Notes: generated from the sequence alone by a model not told the origin. A stretch of DNA of 64,000 nucleotides from Hyphomicrobium_B sp001006785 (GCF_001006785.1 NZ_CDHO01000002.1:558001-622000); one strand, 5' to 3'. Counted from the stretch's first letter, positions 53,532 through 63,699 are shown. A program made the numbers and translations.

Positions 53532-54340
53532 TGCTTGTCGACCATCATTGCCATCTCGACTTTCCCGAGTTCGCACCCGAACTCGATCAGGTCGTTGCGC
53601 GCGCCCGCGAGGCGGGCGTCGGGACGATGGTGACGATCTCGACGCGCATCCGCCAGTTCGACAAAGTGCGTGCGGTCGCGGAGCGCTTCGACGACGTTTA
53701 TTGTTCGGTCGGAACGCATCCGCACAACGCGCATGAGGAACTCGACATCCCGCTCGAAAAGCTCATCGAGCTTACCGCGCATCCCAAAGTCGTTGCGGTC
53801 GGCGAGGCCGGGCTCGACTATTATTACAAGCATTCGACGCCGGAAGCGCAGGCCGAGGGTTTCCGCCGCCACATCGCGGCGGCGCGCGAAACGGGCCTGC
53901 CGCTCGAAATCCACACGCGCGACGCCGATGCCGACACCATCGCCATTCTCGAAGACGAGCATGCGAAGGGCGCGTTTCCGGCCGTGCTGCATTGCTTCAC
54001 CGGCGGTCGCGAACTTGCGATGCGCGCGCTCGAGCTTGGTCTCTACGTCTCCTTCAGCGGCGTCATCACGTTCAAGAAGAACGACGCGTTGCGGGACATC
54101 GCCCGCGAAGTCCCGCTCGATCGCTTGCTCGTCGAGACGGACGCGCCGTTCCTCGCGCCCGATCCCTTCCGCGGAAAACGCAACGAACCTTCCTACGTCG
54201 TGCGCACCGCCGCGACGCTGGCGTCCGTCAAAGGCATCTCGAACGGAGAACTCGCGGACGCGACGACGGACAACTTCTTCCGCCTTTATCAAAAGGCCAA
54301 GCGTCCCTCCGCCGGATCGCGCGGATCGGCTGCCGCATGA
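53531..54340 (+). CDS. TatD-family deoxyribonuclease
   Basis: A 269-residue metal-dependent hydrolase: VDHHCHLDFPEF with the first metal ligands, GTHPHNAH, GEAGLDYYYKHS, HCFTGG and ETDAPFLAPDPFRGKRNEP are TatD signatures. It acts as a 3'-5' exonuclease or general DNA hydrolase. It overlaps metG by one base and the next gene by four. Confidence 0.92.
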   Translation: MLVDHHCHLDFPEFAPELDQVVARAREAGVGTMVTISTRIRQFDKVRAVAERFDDVYCSVGTHPHNAHEELDIPLEKLIELTAHPKVVAVGEAGLDYYYKHSTPEAQAEGFRRHIAAARETGLPLEIHTRDADADTIAILEDEHAKGAFPAVLHCFTGGRELAMRALELGLYVSFSGVITFKKNDALRDIAREVPLDRLLVETDAPFLAPDPFRGKRNEPSYVVRTAATLASVKGISNGELADATTDNFFRLYQKAKRPSAGSRGSAAA

Positions 54341-55134
54341 CTTACAGGTTCACGATCCTCGGATGCGGCTCTTCCGGCGGTGTCCCCCGCGTCGGCATGA
54401 ACTGGGGCGCGTGCGATCCGCAAAACCCGAAAAACAACCGGCTGCGATGCTCCGCGCTCGTCGAACGTAAAGGCCCCGGCGGACAGACGGCGGTGCTGAT
54501 CGACACGTCGCCGGATTTTCGCGCACAGATCCTGGCGACGCGCCTGACCGGCCTCGACGCCGTTCTCTATACGCACGATCACGCCGATCACACGCACGGC
54601 ATCGACGACCTCCGCATGATCGCTTTTTCAATGAAGAAGCGCATCGACGTCTATTTCGACGCCGCGACCGGCGCGAGCCTCAAATCGCGATTTGGCTATT
54701 GCTTCGAAACGCCTGCCGGATCGGCCTATATGCCCATCCTCAACGGACACGAGATCGACGGCGTGTCGCCTATTCCGATCCGCGGCGGCGGCGGCATGAT
54801 CACGGCGCAGCCGATCCTGCAGGCACATGGAACGATGCCGTCGCTTGGATACCGGATCGGCAATCTGGCCTACTCGCCGGACATCAACGATTTGCCGGAA
54901 GCGTCGATTTCTCTGCTGCAGGGCCTCGACGTCTGGATCGTCGACGCGCTGCGCTACACGCCGCATGAAAGCCATTTCAGCGTCAAGCAGGCGCTGTCGT
55001 GGGCAGCGCGCCTGAAGCCGAAGCGCACGATCCTGACGCACATGACCAGCGAACTAGACTATCAGAAGCTTGCGAACGAACTGCCGGAAGGCGTCGAGCC
55101 GGCTTATGACGGCATGGTCGTGACGTTCACCTGA
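54337..55134 (+). CDS. MBL-fold metal-dependent hydrolase
   Basis: A 265-residue metallo-beta-lactamase-fold protein of the PhnP/RNase Z-like group. LGCGSSGGVPRVG at the start and the metal motif THDHADHTHGIDDLR are clear; HESHFS and THMTSELD give later ligands. Found next to tatD in many alphaproteobacteria. Substrate unknown; a phosphodiesterase activity is plausible. Confidence 0.88.
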   Translation: MTYRFTILGCGSSGGVPRVGMNWGACDPQNPKNNRLRCSALVERKGPGGQTAVLIDTSPDFRAQILATRLTGLDAVLYTHDHADHTHGIDDLRMIAFSMKKRIDVYFDAATGASLKSRFGYCFETPAGSAYMPILNGHEIDGVSPIPIRGGGGMITAQPILQAHGTMPSLGYRIGNLAYSPDINDLPEASISLLQGLDVWIVDALRYTPHESHFSVKQALSWAARLKPKRTILTHMTSELDYQKLANELPEGVEPAYDGMVVTFT

Positions 55135-55173
55135 TCACGGTCGGCGAACTCCGCCGCCGCTCGCACGACGACG

Positions 55174-55578
55174 CTACTTCCACAGTCCGAAGTCTTCCCA
55201 CTTGTCCTCGGGAATTTCCGCGCCGAGTTTGAAATCGAAAGTTTTCGCTTTCATCTGGTCGTCGGACACCGTGCACTTATACGTCAGCGCGTACCAATGC
55301 TTGCCCGCGCGAAGTGCTGCGCCATTGGCCATTACGACGTTATCCTTGAACGTCGCCAAGGTCCTGCTGCTGGTCTTCAAACGGTCGATCGCTTTGAGAT
55401 GCGTGCCTTTCCGGATCGCTTCGAGGCCGCGCAGGCTGCACGCCTGATGTGCGCGTTCCTCCGGATCGAGTTTTTGCAGCACGCGATCCATCGAAGCGTC
55501 GGCGAATGCGTCATTGGTTGCGCCGATCGCAGCTCCGGCGGCGACGAGCATCATAAAGAAATAGCTGATTATTCGCAT
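55174..55578 (-). CDS. DUF930 periplasmic protein
   Basis: About 134 residues. Signal peptide (MRIISYFFMMLVAAGAAIGAT, cleavage near AFA-DA), then DUF930: LDPEERAHQACSLRGLEAI, TYKCTVSDDQMKAKTFDFKLG with two conserved cysteines. A family confined mostly to Hyphomicrobiales, unknown role. An upstream start six codons earlier (55596) is possible. Confidence 0.82.
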   Translation of the reverse strand: MRIISYFFMMLVAAGAAIGATNDAFADASMDRVLQKLDPEERAHQACSLRGLEAIRKGTHLKAIDRLKTSSRTLATFKDNVVMANGAALRAGKHWYALTYKCTVSDDQMKAKTFDFKLGAEIPEDKWEDFGLWK

Positions 55579-55767
55579 TTCAAGCGGTGTCCCCACGTCC
55601 CGTGCAGTCGCAGATCGCTCTGCGCGCCGTCCCCCGACGACGGCCTCAAAACGCGCGAAGTTGTGTCGGGAATGAGGCAGAACGCTTCGCTTCGCTAAGC
55701 TGCATGGCAGATCAAACGAGGGTTGGCGGCTCGATCCGTCGCAACCGTCGTCGCTGCGTCGCCTAAC

Positions 55768-56553
55768 TCAAACGTCGGCGTCGATGACGTTGCCATCCAA
55801 GCGAACGCCGGGACGCGCCGAGCTCCGCCACTCGCGGAAATTCACGAGATCGCCGTTGAGCGTGCAGTGCGGCGATGCGAGTTCGAGAAACAGCGGCACG
55901 ATCTCTTCGGGCGCCGGCAGGCTCGCCGGATCTTCGCCGGGGAAAGCTTTCGCGCGCATGTTCGTCCGCGTCGCGCCGGGGTTGATCAGGTTCACGCGCA
56001 CATTCGTGTTGACGAGTTCCGCAGCCCACGATTTCGCAAGCGCTTCGAGGCCTGCCTTGGAGGCGGCGTAAGGCCCCCAGTACGCGTATTTCCCGCTCGC
56101 AGCTCCCGACGTGACGAAGATCGCGCGCCCCGCGTCGGAGCGCTTCATCAGCGGATCGAGCGTGCGGATCAAACGCCAGTTGGCGTTGAGATTGATGTCG
56201 ATCGTTGCGAGGAAGCCTTCTTCCGTCGTGTGCCCGAGAGGAGAAAGCGGGCCGAGAATTCCGGCGTTGGCGACGAGAATGTCGAGATGCTGCCAGCGCT
56301 GATAAATCGTCGGTCCGAGCTGATCGACGCGATCGCCCTTGCTGAGATCGAGCTGCAGAAGCGTCGCCGCACCGCCCGCCGCGCGAATATCGTCGTCGAG
56401 GGATTCGAGAGCGCCAAGCGACCGCGCCGTGATGACGACATGAGCACCGGCTTTCGCAAGACCGAGAGCGACCGCTCGTCCGATGCCGCGCGATGCGCCT
56501 GTGACGAGGGCGATGCGTCCCTTGAGCGGCGCATCATCGAAGCTTTGCGTCAT
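55768..56553 (-). CDS. SDR-family oxidoreductase
   Basis: A 261-residue classical SDR: TGASRGIG at residues 19-26, ANAG (VANAGIL) near 95, catalytic Ser in VTSGAA and Tyr-Lys in YAASKAGL. A YciK-like or fatty-acid-related role is possible; substrate unknown. It lies 40 bases after purF on the same strand, so may share its transcript. Confidence 0.87.
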   Translation of the reverse strand: MTQSFDDAPLKGRIALVTGASRGIGRAVALGLAKAGAHVVITARSLGALESLDDDIRAAGGAATLLQLDLSKGDRVDQLGPTIYQRWQHLDILVANAGILGPLSPLGHTTEEGFLATIDINLNANWRLIRTLDPLMKRSDAGRAIFVTSGAASGKYAYWGPYAASKAGLEALAKSWAAELVNTNVRVNLINPGATRTNMRAKAFPGEDPASLPAPEEIVPLFLELASPHCTLNGDLVNFREWRSSARPGVRLDGNVIDADV

Positions 56554-56592
56554 GAAAAATACTCGGGCTGCGGGTTCGGCCGCGATGCGATG

Positions 56593-58074
56593 TCAGCCGA
56601 CCTCTGCGAGAAGCGACAGCTGGCGGGGGATGGCCCCATCGTGATCGGTGAGGTTTGTCGGATAATCGCCGGTAAAGCAATGGTCGGTGAACTGCGGCGC
56701 CCGCTCGTCGCGTTGATCGAGCCCGATGGCGCGATAGATGCCGTTGACGGACAGGAAGGCGAGGCTGTCTGCCCCCATGAAAGCCCGCATCTCTTCCAGA
56801 GACATGTTCGCGGCCAGCAGATCCTTTTTGCTCGGCGTATCGATGCCGTAATAATCGGGATGCGTGATCGGCGGCGACGAGATGCGCATGTGAACTTCGC
56901 GTGCGCCCGCGTCGCGGATGAGCTGGACGATTTTTTTCGAAGTCGTGCCGCGCACCACACTGTCGTCGATCAGAACGACGCTCTGGCCGCGAATGACGCC
57001 GGAATTGGCGGAGTGCTTGAGCTTGACGCCAAGCTGGCGGATGCGCTGTTCCGGCTCGATGAACGTGCGGCCGACGTAGTGATTGCGGATGATGCCAAGC
57101 TCGAACGGGACCGCGCTCTGCTGACTGAAACCGATCGCCGCCGGAACACCGGAGTCAGGGATCGGCACGACGACATCGGCGTTGACCGGCGCCTCGCGCG
57201 CAAGCTCGACGCCCATGCGCTTGCGGATGTCATAGACCGTCTGCCCGCCGACGATCGAATCCGGACGGGCGAAATAAATGTACTCGAAGATGCACGGACG
57301 AGCCGGTCGCATCGGGAAGGGACGATGGCTTTCGAGACCCTCGTCGGTGATGACGACGACCTCGCCGTTCTCGACTTCGCGCAGGAACTCGGCGCCGACG
57401 ATATCGAGTGCGCAGGTTTCAGATGCGAGAACATAGGACGTGCCGAGGCGTCCGATGACGAGCGGACGAATGCCGATGGGATCGCGCGCACCGATCATCA
57501 TGTCGTTGGTCAGGCAGACGAGCGCATATGAACCTTCGATCTGTCGGATCGCGTCGATGAAGCGCTCGACGATGCGGCGCTTCTTGGAGCGCGACAGCAG
57601 ATGCAGGATGACTTCGGTGTCGGAGGTGGACTGGCAGATGGCGCCGGACGAGATGAGCTCGCGGCGGAGCGTCAACGCGTTCGTGAGATTGCCATTGTGC
57701 GCAACGGCGAAGCCGCCGGTATCGATATCTGCGAAGAGTGGCTGGACGTTTCGGATGAGCGGATCGCCGGTCGTCGAGTAGCGATCATGTCCGATGGCCA
57801 TACGGCCTTTGAGGCGGGTGAGGACGTCGGCTTTCGAGAAGCTGTCGCCGACCAGACCCATGCGGCGTTCGGAATGGAAGTTGCGGCCGTCGTAGGAGCA
57901 TATTCCGGATGCTTCTTGGCCGCGGTGCTGGAGTGCGTGAAGACCCAGCGCGGTCATGGCCGCAGCGTCGGGGTGATCGAAAATACCGAAGACGCCGCAC
58001 TCTTCGCGCAGCCGGTCGTCGTCGTATCGCGTGATCGTCAAACCGTCGACAGTCACGCCGCCCTGCTGTGCCAT
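56593..58074 (-). CDS. purF: Amidophosphoribosyltransferase
   Basis: About 493 residues. A propeptide of about 26 residues precedes the catalytic cysteine in EECGVFGIFDHP, so maturation by cleavage is expected as in the Bacillus-type enzyme. Ntn glutaminase domain (LHALQHRGQEASG, NGNLTNALTLR), then the PRPP site VVLIDDSVVRGTTSKK. It makes phosphoribosylamine, the first step of purine synthesis. The ATG at 58074 is chosen over 58080 because GGGAG is spaced six bases from it. Confidence 0.95.
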   Translation of the reverse strand: MAQQGGVTVDGLTITRYDDDRLREECGVFGIFDHPDAAAMTALGLHALQHRGQEASGICSYDGRNFHSERRMGLVGDSFSKADVLTRLKGRMAIGHDRYSTTGDPLIRNVQPLFADIDTGGFAVAHNGNLTNALTLRRELISSGAICQSTSDTEVILHLLSRSKKRRIVERFIDAIRQIEGSYALVCLTNDMMIGARDPIGIRPLVIGRLGTSYVLASETCALDIVGAEFLREVENGEVVVITDEGLESHRPFPMRPARPCIFEYIYFARPDSIVGGQTVYDIRKRMGVELAREAPVNADVVVPIPDSGVPAAIGFSQQSAVPFELGIIRNHYVGRTFIEPEQRIRQLGVKLKHSANSGVIRGQSVVLIDDSVVRGTTSKKIVQLIRDAGAREVHMRISSPPITHPDYYGIDTPSKKDLLAANMSLEEMRAFMGADSLAFLSVNGIYRAIGLDQRDERAPQFTDHCFTGDYPTNLTDHDGAIPRQLSLLAEVG

Positions 58075-58163
58075 GAGCATCTCCCGCGTTTGAACCGCCG
58101 CAATGTCCGATTACGCCGGGTAGTTCCAAACGAGCGCGCCGTGGCGGCTTGACGCCCGCCGCG

Positions 58164-58796
58164 TCACGCGACCGTCATATAGTACCGCTTGCCGTCGATG
58201 ACCAGCGCGACGGAACGCCCTTTTTGGTCAAGAAAGCCCTGCTGCCCGCCGGGCTGCTCGGTGGGCGGCGGCGGATTGGCCGACGGCTGGGGAATGATCT
58301 CCAGAAGCACCGTACGGATCGCTTCGCCCGTCGACTTCACATAGTCGCGAAAGTAGGCGTCGCGGACGAGCGGATGCTGCTTTTCCTTATCGGGCGAGAT
58401 GAACGCCTCGTAGGCCATGTAGGGGATGACGAACAGCAGAAACCCGCGCAGGACGCCAAAGACGAAACCCAGGACACGATCGACCATCCCGACCTGGCTA
58501 TCGAGAATGGCGTCCGAAATGCGTGCCGTAATAAGGTGAACGATGATGAGGACGATCAGCGCCACGACCAGAGCCACGGCGACGGTGGCGATCTGCGGCG
58601 GCAGGCTCGTCTGAGCGGCGATTTCCGCGGTCATGTCTTTTTTGGTCGAGAAAATCCAGTACCCGACACCGGCGGCTGCGATCCACGACAGGATCGAGAG
58701 CAGCTCGCGCGCAAAGCCGCGATACATGGCCAGAAGCCCTGATATGAACGCGACCGCGATCAATGCGAGGTCCAAGTATGTCAACGGACCAACCAT
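58164..58796 (-). CDS. cvpA: CvpA-family membrane protein
   Basis: About 210 residues with four membrane helices in the first 150 (LTYLDLALIAVAFISGLLAM, ELLSILSWIAAAGVGYWIF and two more), then a Pro/Gln-rich cytoplasmic or periplasmic tail. CvpA sits beside purF in many proteobacteria. The start is set at the Met before GPLTYLD. Confidence 0.87.
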   Translation of the reverse strand: MVGPLTYLDLALIAVAFISGLLAMYRGFARELLSILSWIAAAGVGYWIFSTKKDMTAEIAAQTSLPPQIATVAVALVVALIVLIIVHLITARISDAILDSQVGMVDRVLGFVFGVLRGFLLFVIPYMAYEAFISPDKEKQHPLVRDAYFRDYVKSTGEAIRTVLLEIIPQPSANPPPPTEQPGGQQGFLDQKGRSVALVIDGKRYYMTVA

Positions 58797-58851
58797 GGCC
58801 GAAATCCCTCTATGATCCAGCACCCCCCAGGGCCGAGATTCGCCCGCACGT

Positions 58852-60228
58852 TCAGTTGCATGGCGCCGCCGCCGCTGCAAGTGACTTGAGATGTGCGATA
58901 CGGGACAGCGAGACTTTCAGTCCCGCCGTGTCGACCTCGCCGCTCTCGGGCAGAAAAGCTTGTGAAAACCCGAGCTTGGAGGCTTCTTTGAGGCGCGGCG
59001 TCATCATGGCGGCGGCGCGGACGGCACCCGAAAGCGACACCTCCCCGAAAAACACGGCGTCGTGGGGCAGGGGTACGCCGGTCATGGCTGAGAGCAGGGC
59101 CGCGGCAGCCGCGAGATCGGCCGCGGGCTCCGCGATTTTGAGGCCGCCGGCGACGTTCAGATAGACATCGTGGCCCGCGAAGGAGACGCCGCAGCGGGCG
59201 TCGAGCACCGCGAGTAGCATCGCCAGCCGATTGTTGTCCCAGCCGACGACGGCCCGGCGGGGCGTCCCGAGTCCCGACGGCGCCACCAGCGCCTGGATTT
59301 CGACGAGCAAGGGGCGCGTACCTTCGATCCCGGCGAAGACGGCTGCGCCAGGGCTTTGGCTGTCGCGATCTCCCAGGAACAACTCCGACGGGTTGGCGAC
59401 TTCCTTCAGCCCCCCGGTCACCATCTCGAACACGCCGATTTCGTCGCTCGGCCCGAAGCGGTTCTTGACCGCCCGCAGGATGCGATAGGGGAGCCCCCGG
59501 TCGCCTTCGAAGTACAACACAGTATCGACCATGTGCTCGATGACCTTCGGCCCGGCGATCTGGCCATCCTTGGTGACGTGCCCGACGAGGAGCAGGGCGG
59601 CGCCTGCCATCTTGGCGTAGCGGATCAGAGCCAGCGCGGCGGCGCGTACTTGGCTGACGGTGCCGGGAGCCGCGTCGAGCGTGTCGGCCCAGAGCGTCTG
59701 GATGGAATCGATGATGACGAGGTCCGGCGGCCGGTCGTCGCTGAGCGTCGCCAGAATGTTCGAGAGATTGGTCTCCGACGCGAGGCCGACCTGCGCGTCC
59801 GCAAGCCCCAGCCTTCCGGCGCGCAACCGGACCTGCGCGATGGCTTCTTCGCCAGAAAAATAAATCGAACGCCCGCCGCGCCGCGCGAGATGCGCCGCGA
59901 CCTGCAGCAGCAGCGTCGACTTCCCGATGCCGGGCTCGCCGCCGATCAGAATGGCTGAGCCGGGCACGACGCCGCCGCCGGTCACCCGGTCGAGTTCCAT
60001 GATGCCGGTCGAAAAGCGCGGCGCTTCCTCGGCCGATCCGATGAGCGTCTCGAGCTTGATCACACGGCCTTTCGATTGTCGCGTGATGCCGGAGCCCGGA
60101 GGCGGGCCCGCGTCGGTCTCTTCGACGAGCGTGTTCCACTCTCCGCAGGTGGAGCATTTTCCCGCCCAGCGCGTTGCTGTGGCCCCGCAGGCCTGACAGA
60201 CGTAAAGCGATTTCGCGGCCTTCGCCAT
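58852..60228 (-). CDS. radA: DNA repair protein RadA
   Basis: A 458-residue RecA-like helicase/recombination protein: N-terminal zinc finger (CQACG...CSTCGEWNTL), Walker A GGEPGIGKST near residue 100, the RadA-specific KNRFG motif (KNRFGPSDEIGVFEM), and a Lon-like C-terminal domain. It processes branched recombination intermediates. The start is fixed by MAKAAKSLYVCQ; its ATG overlaps the alr stop. Confidence 0.94.
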   Translation of the reverse strand: MAKAAKSLYVCQACGATATRWAGKCSTCGEWNTLVEETDAGPPPGSGITRQSKGRVIKLETLIGSAEEAPRFSTGIMELDRVTGGGVVPGSAILIGGEPGIGKSTLLLQVAAHLARRGGRSIYFSGEEAIAQVRLRAGRLGLADAQVGLASETNLSNILATLSDDRPPDLVIIDSIQTLWADTLDAAPGTVSQVRAAALALIRYAKMAGAALLLVGHVTKDGQIAGPKVIEHMVDTVLYFEGDRGLPYRILRAVKNRFGPSDEIGVFEMVTGGLKEVANPSELFLGDRDSQSPGAAVFAGIEGTRPLLVEIQALVAPSGLGTPRRAVVGWDNNRLAMLLAVLDARCGVSFAGHDVYLNVAGGLKIAEPAADLAAAAALLSAMTGVPLPHDAVFFGEVSLSGAVRAAAMMTPRLKEASKLGFSQAFLPESGEVDTAGLKVSLSRIAHLKSLAAAAAPCN

Positions 60229-61370
60229 CAGGCGGCGTCCTCGACGTAAAGGCGCGTGAAGCGCGGGCCGAGACGCGTCAGGATTTCGTATCCGATCGTT
60301 CCTGCCGCAATGCCCGCATCCTCGATTGTCAGCCCTTCGCCGATCAACGTCGCGAAATCGTGCGGCTTCACGGCGCCGTCGGGAAGATCGGTGACGTCGA
60401 CCGTAATGAGATCCATCGACACACGGCCGACGAGGGGAGCCAGATGTCCGTCGATCAGGACGTGTCCACCGGGCCGCCCATCGGGCGCACTGGAATTCCG
60501 CGGCACGCCGTCGGCGTAACCTGCTGCAATCGTCGCGATGCGGCTCGGACGCTTGGCGCGCCATGTCGCCGAATATCCGACCGTTTCTCCCGGCGCGACG
60601 TCGGCAACGGCGAGAATGCGCGCCGCGACGCGCACCGCAGGCTTCACCGGTGCAGGCGCAAGCTGCGAAGCCTGTCCGCCGTAAATCGCATATCCCGGCC
60701 TGACGAGATTGAAGTGATACGCCGGACCGAGCATCAGCCCGTCCGATGCCGCGAGACTTCTCGGCACGCCGGGAAACAGCGCCGTCAGCGTTTCGAATGC
60801 CAGCAGCTGATCGCGGTTTTTCGGATCGCGCGGATTGTCGGCCGAGGCGAGATGGCTCATCACCAGTTCGAGGCGAAGGCCGGACAGCACGCTCGGATCG
60901 GCGGCGAGGCGGCGAACGTCGCGCACCGGCAGACCGAGCCGGTTGAGGCCCGTATCGATGTGAAGCGCAGCGGGAAGCGCTTCGCCGCGCATCCGAGCCA
61001 GCGCCGCCCAGGCGGCAATATCGTCAAGTGTCGAAAGCACCGGCGTCACGCCTTGATTTGCGAAGGCTGTCGCGGCGCCGCCGACCAATCCATCGAGCGC
61101 AAAAATGTGAGCCTCGGGCGCGAGCTTTCGCGCTGTCTCCGCTTCCTCTGGCGTCGCGATGAAGAACGTCGTGCAACCGGCGTGGCTCAGTGCTGCGATC
61201 ACGCGTTCCGCGCCAAGACCGTAGGCGTCGGCTTTGACGACGGCCGCGCACTGCGCCGGCGCGACTTTAGCAGCCAGCGCTTGCCAGTTGGCGGCGATCT
61301 GCGCGAGATCGACGGTGATCGTGCCCGTGGCGCCCGCCAGCGAGCCCGACATGCGTGCGTTCACCGTCAT
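60228..61370 (-). CDS. alr: Alanine racemase
   Basis: A 380-residue PLP enzyme: the cofactor lysine in AVVKADAYGLGAERV near residue 46, and the catalytic tyrosine region in TVGYSATWRAKRPSRIATI; C-terminal beta domain with VSMDLITVDVTDLP. It supplies D-alanine for peptidoglycan. It overlaps radA by one base; dnaB ends 21 bases upstream. Confidence 0.94.
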   Translation of the reverse strand: MTVNARMSGSLAGATGTITVDLAQIAANWQALAAKVAPAQCAAVVKADAYGLGAERVIAALSHAGCTTFFIATPEEAETARKLAPEAHIFALDGLVGGAATAFANQGVTPVLSTLDDIAAWAALARMRGEALPAALHIDTGLNRLGLPVRDVRRLAADPSVLSGLRLELVMSHLASADNPRDPKNRDQLLAFETLTALFPGVPRSLAASDGLMLGPAYHFNLVRPGYAIYGGQASQLAPAPVKPAVRVAARILAVADVAPGETVGYSATWRAKRPSRIATIAAGYADGVPRNSSAPDGRPGGHVLIDGHLAPLVGRVSMDLITVDVTDLPDGAVKPHDFATLIGEGLTIEDAGIAAGTIGYEILTRLGPRFTRLYVEDAA

Positions 61371-61391
61371 TCGATCCTTCCCAGCCCAAGC

Positions 61392-62903
61392 CTAATGCGA
61401 GGGCAACATATAGTCCCGCGCCAGATTGCCAAAGCGCGTGAACTGGCCTTCGAACGACAATTCGACCGTGCCCACCGGACCGTGACGCTGCTTGCCGATG
61501 ATGACCTCGGCCTTGCCCGAAGCCGCGCTCATCTTCGTCATCCAATCGGCAAATTCGGGCGTTCCTTCGGCGGGCTTCGTGCGCTCGATGTAATATTCCT
61601 CGCGGAACACGAACATGACGACGTCGGCGTCCTGCTCGATCGAACCCGATTCACGAAGGTCGGAAAGCTGCGGACGCTTGTCTTCGCGCTGTTCCACCTG
61701 ACGCGAAAGCTGCGACAGCGCGATGATCGGTACCGCCAGTTCCTTGGCGAGCGCCTTGAGGCCCGTGGTGATTTCCGTGATTTCCTGCACGCGGTTGGCG
61801 CTGCTGCTCGCTTTCGATCCTGCGAGCAACTGCAGGTAGTCGACGACGAGCAGATCGAGCCCGTGCTGGCGCTTCAGCTTACGTGCCCGCGCCGAAAGCT
61901 GCGCGATCGTGATGCCGCCCGTCTGGTCGATGTAAAGCGGAATGCGCGACATCTCGTTGGCGACGTCGGCGAGCTTGCGGAACTCTTCCTCGTTGATCAT
62001 GCCGCGCCGGATTTTCTCCGAGCTGATTTCCGCCTGCTCGGCGAGAATACGCGTCGCGAGCTGCTCCGAGGACATTTCGAGCGAGAAGAAGCCGACGATG
62101 CCGCCGTCGAGCGTTTCCGCCGTCCCGTCCGAACGCTGTCCGGCGCGATAAGCCTTGGCGACGTTGTAGGCGATGTTCGTCGCGAGCGCCGTTTTGCCCA
62201 TCGACGGACGGCCCGCGAGAATGATGAGGTCCGAACGCTGCAGACCGCCGAGCTTGTTGTCGAGATCCGAAAGCCCCGTCGATGCGCCGGAAAGATGCCC
62301 CGAGCGCTGGAAGGCGCTGTTCGCCATCTCGATCGCGGTCGTCAGCGCCGACTTGAACGTCTCGAAACCCTTGCCGTACTTGTTCTGCTCGGCGAGCGAG
62401 TAGAGACGCCCTTCGGCTTCTTCGATTTGCGTGCGCGGCGCGTTGTCGACGGCGGCATCGTATGCCGTGTTGACCATGTCCTCGCCGATCAGGATCAGCG
62501 AACGGCGCGTTGCGAGGTCATAGATCGTGCGGCCGTACTCGGCGGCGTTGATGATCGTCGTCGCGTTGGCGGCAAGACGGCCGAGATATTGCGGCACCGT
62601 CATCGTCGCATCGATCGGCTCGACATTCTCGAAGAACGTCTTGACCGTGATCGGCGTCGCGGTCTTGCCGGCATGGATCAGCGCCGCGAGCGTCTCGTAG
62701 ATGCGCCCATGCAGCGGATCGAAGAAATGATCGGGAGACAGGAAGCCTGAAACGCGATCGAGCGCCTCGTTGTTGACGAGGATCGCGCCCAAAAGCGCCT
62801 GCTCGGCTTCCAGGTTATGCGGAGGCTGACGAAAGGTCAGCGGTTCATTTGCCGAGCCAGCTTGCTTGAGCTTCTCGGTTGCGAGGACTGCGGGATCTGC
62901 CAT
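61392..62903 (-). CDS. dnaB: Replicative DNA helicase DnaB
   Basis: About 503 residues. N-terminal DnaB domain (RQPPHNLEAEQALLGAIL), linker, then the RecA-type domain with Walker A AGRPSMGKTALATNIA near residue 218 and DLLVVDYLQLL as Walker B. Hexameric helicase at the replication fork. MADPAV (62903) is preferred over an upstream Met at 62942. Confidence 0.94.
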   Translation of the reverse strand: MADPAVLATEKLKQAGSANEPLTFRQPPHNLEAEQALLGAILVNNEALDRVSGFLSPDHFFDPLHGRIYETLAALIHAGKTATPITVKTFFENVEPIDATMTVPQYLGRLAANATTIINAAEYGRTIYDLATRRSLILIGEDMVNTAYDAAVDNAPRTQIEEAEGRLYSLAEQNKYGKGFETFKSALTTAIEMANSAFQRSGHLSGASTGLSDLDNKLGGLQRSDLIILAGRPSMGKTALATNIAYNVAKAYRAGQRSDGTAETLDGGIVGFFSLEMSSEQLATRILAEQAEISSEKIRRGMINEEEFRKLADVANEMSRIPLYIDQTGGITIAQLSARARKLKRQHGLDLLVVDYLQLLAGSKASSSANRVQEITEITTGLKALAKELAVPIIALSQLSRQVEQREDKRPQLSDLRESGSIEQDADVVMFVFREEYYIERTKPAEGTPEFADWMTKMSAASGKAEVIIGKQRHGPVGTVELSFEGQFTRFGNLARDYMLPSH

Positions 62904-63067
62904 GCGCGGGACGCTAGCAGATTCCGTATCCCGCCTCGCCACCCGCGGTGACGCTTCCCGCTTCCGTCCCCGTTATTAACACCACGAGGCGGAAAAAATC
63001 GGAAAGGCTTGGCCGTTGCGAATCGAGCAACAGCCAAGCCTGTCGGAGCAACCTGATCGCGAAGGGA

Positions 63068-63652
63068 TCAGGCTTTGTCGGCGTCTTCCGAATCTTCGGT
63101 CGTGTGGCCTTCCTCGAAAACGGCGTCCGGATTGAACGTCTCGAGTTCGAGTGCTTCGTCCTTGACGACCGCGACGTCTTCGCCGCGTGCCTGCTTGTCG
63201 GCTTCATCCTGCGAGCGTGCGATATTCAGCGAAACGGTGCTGACGACTTCCGGATGCAACTGAACCTTCGCCGGGTTGAGACCGAGCGCCTTGATCGGCT
63301 TGTCGAGAACGATCTGGTTGCGGTTGACGGTGAAGCCGCCCGCGCTGATCGTTTCGGCGATGTCGCGCGTTGAGACGGAGCCGTAGAGCTGGCCCGTGTC
63401 GCCGGCGGCGCGGATGATGATGAAGGTCTGCCCCTCGAGCTTCGCCGAGACCGCTTCGGCTTCCGCCTTGTGAGCGAGGTTTTCGGCTTCGAGCTGCGCG
63501 CGGCGGCCTTCGAACACCTTCTTGTTGTCTTCCGTTGCGCGCAGCGCCTTTTTCTGCGGCAGCAGGAAGTTGCGCGCGTAACCGTCCTTGACGTTGACGA
63601 CGTCGCCCATCTGTCCGAGACGGCCGATGCGTTGAAGCAGAATGACTTGCAT
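63068..63652 (-). CDS. rplI: 50S ribosomal protein L9
   Basis: A 194-residue L9: MQVILLQRIGRLGQMGDVVNVKDGYARN at the start is the family signature (shown in outline), then the long helix KKVFEGRRAQLEAEN and the C-terminal domain. The tail of about 40 acidic residues is longer than in E. coli L9 (149 residues), as is usual in alphaproteobacteria. AGGAGTT precedes the ATG. Confidence 0.95.
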   Translation of the reverse strand: MQVILLQRIGRLGQMGDVVNVKDGYARNFLLPQKKALRATEDNKKVFEGRRAQLEAENLAHKAEAEAVSAKLEGQTFIIIRAAGDTGQLYGSVSTRDIAETISAGGFTVNRNQIVLDKPIKALGLNPAKVQLHPEVVSTVSLNIARSQDEADKQARGEDVAVVKDEALELETFNPDAVFEEGHTTEDSEDADKA

Positions 63653-63699
63653 GAAAAGAACTCCTTTTTGGTTTTTGCGTTTGTTGAATGCGATGAATT

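Noticed and set aside
55723..57531. 602-codon plus-strand ORF
   Set aside because: Antisense to the SDR gene and purF, no recognisable domain, biased composition.
60174..62750. 858-codon plus-strand ORF
   Set aside because: It lies antisense to radA, alr and dnaB, which have all expected motifs; it is an Arg/His-rich shadow of GC-rich codon use.
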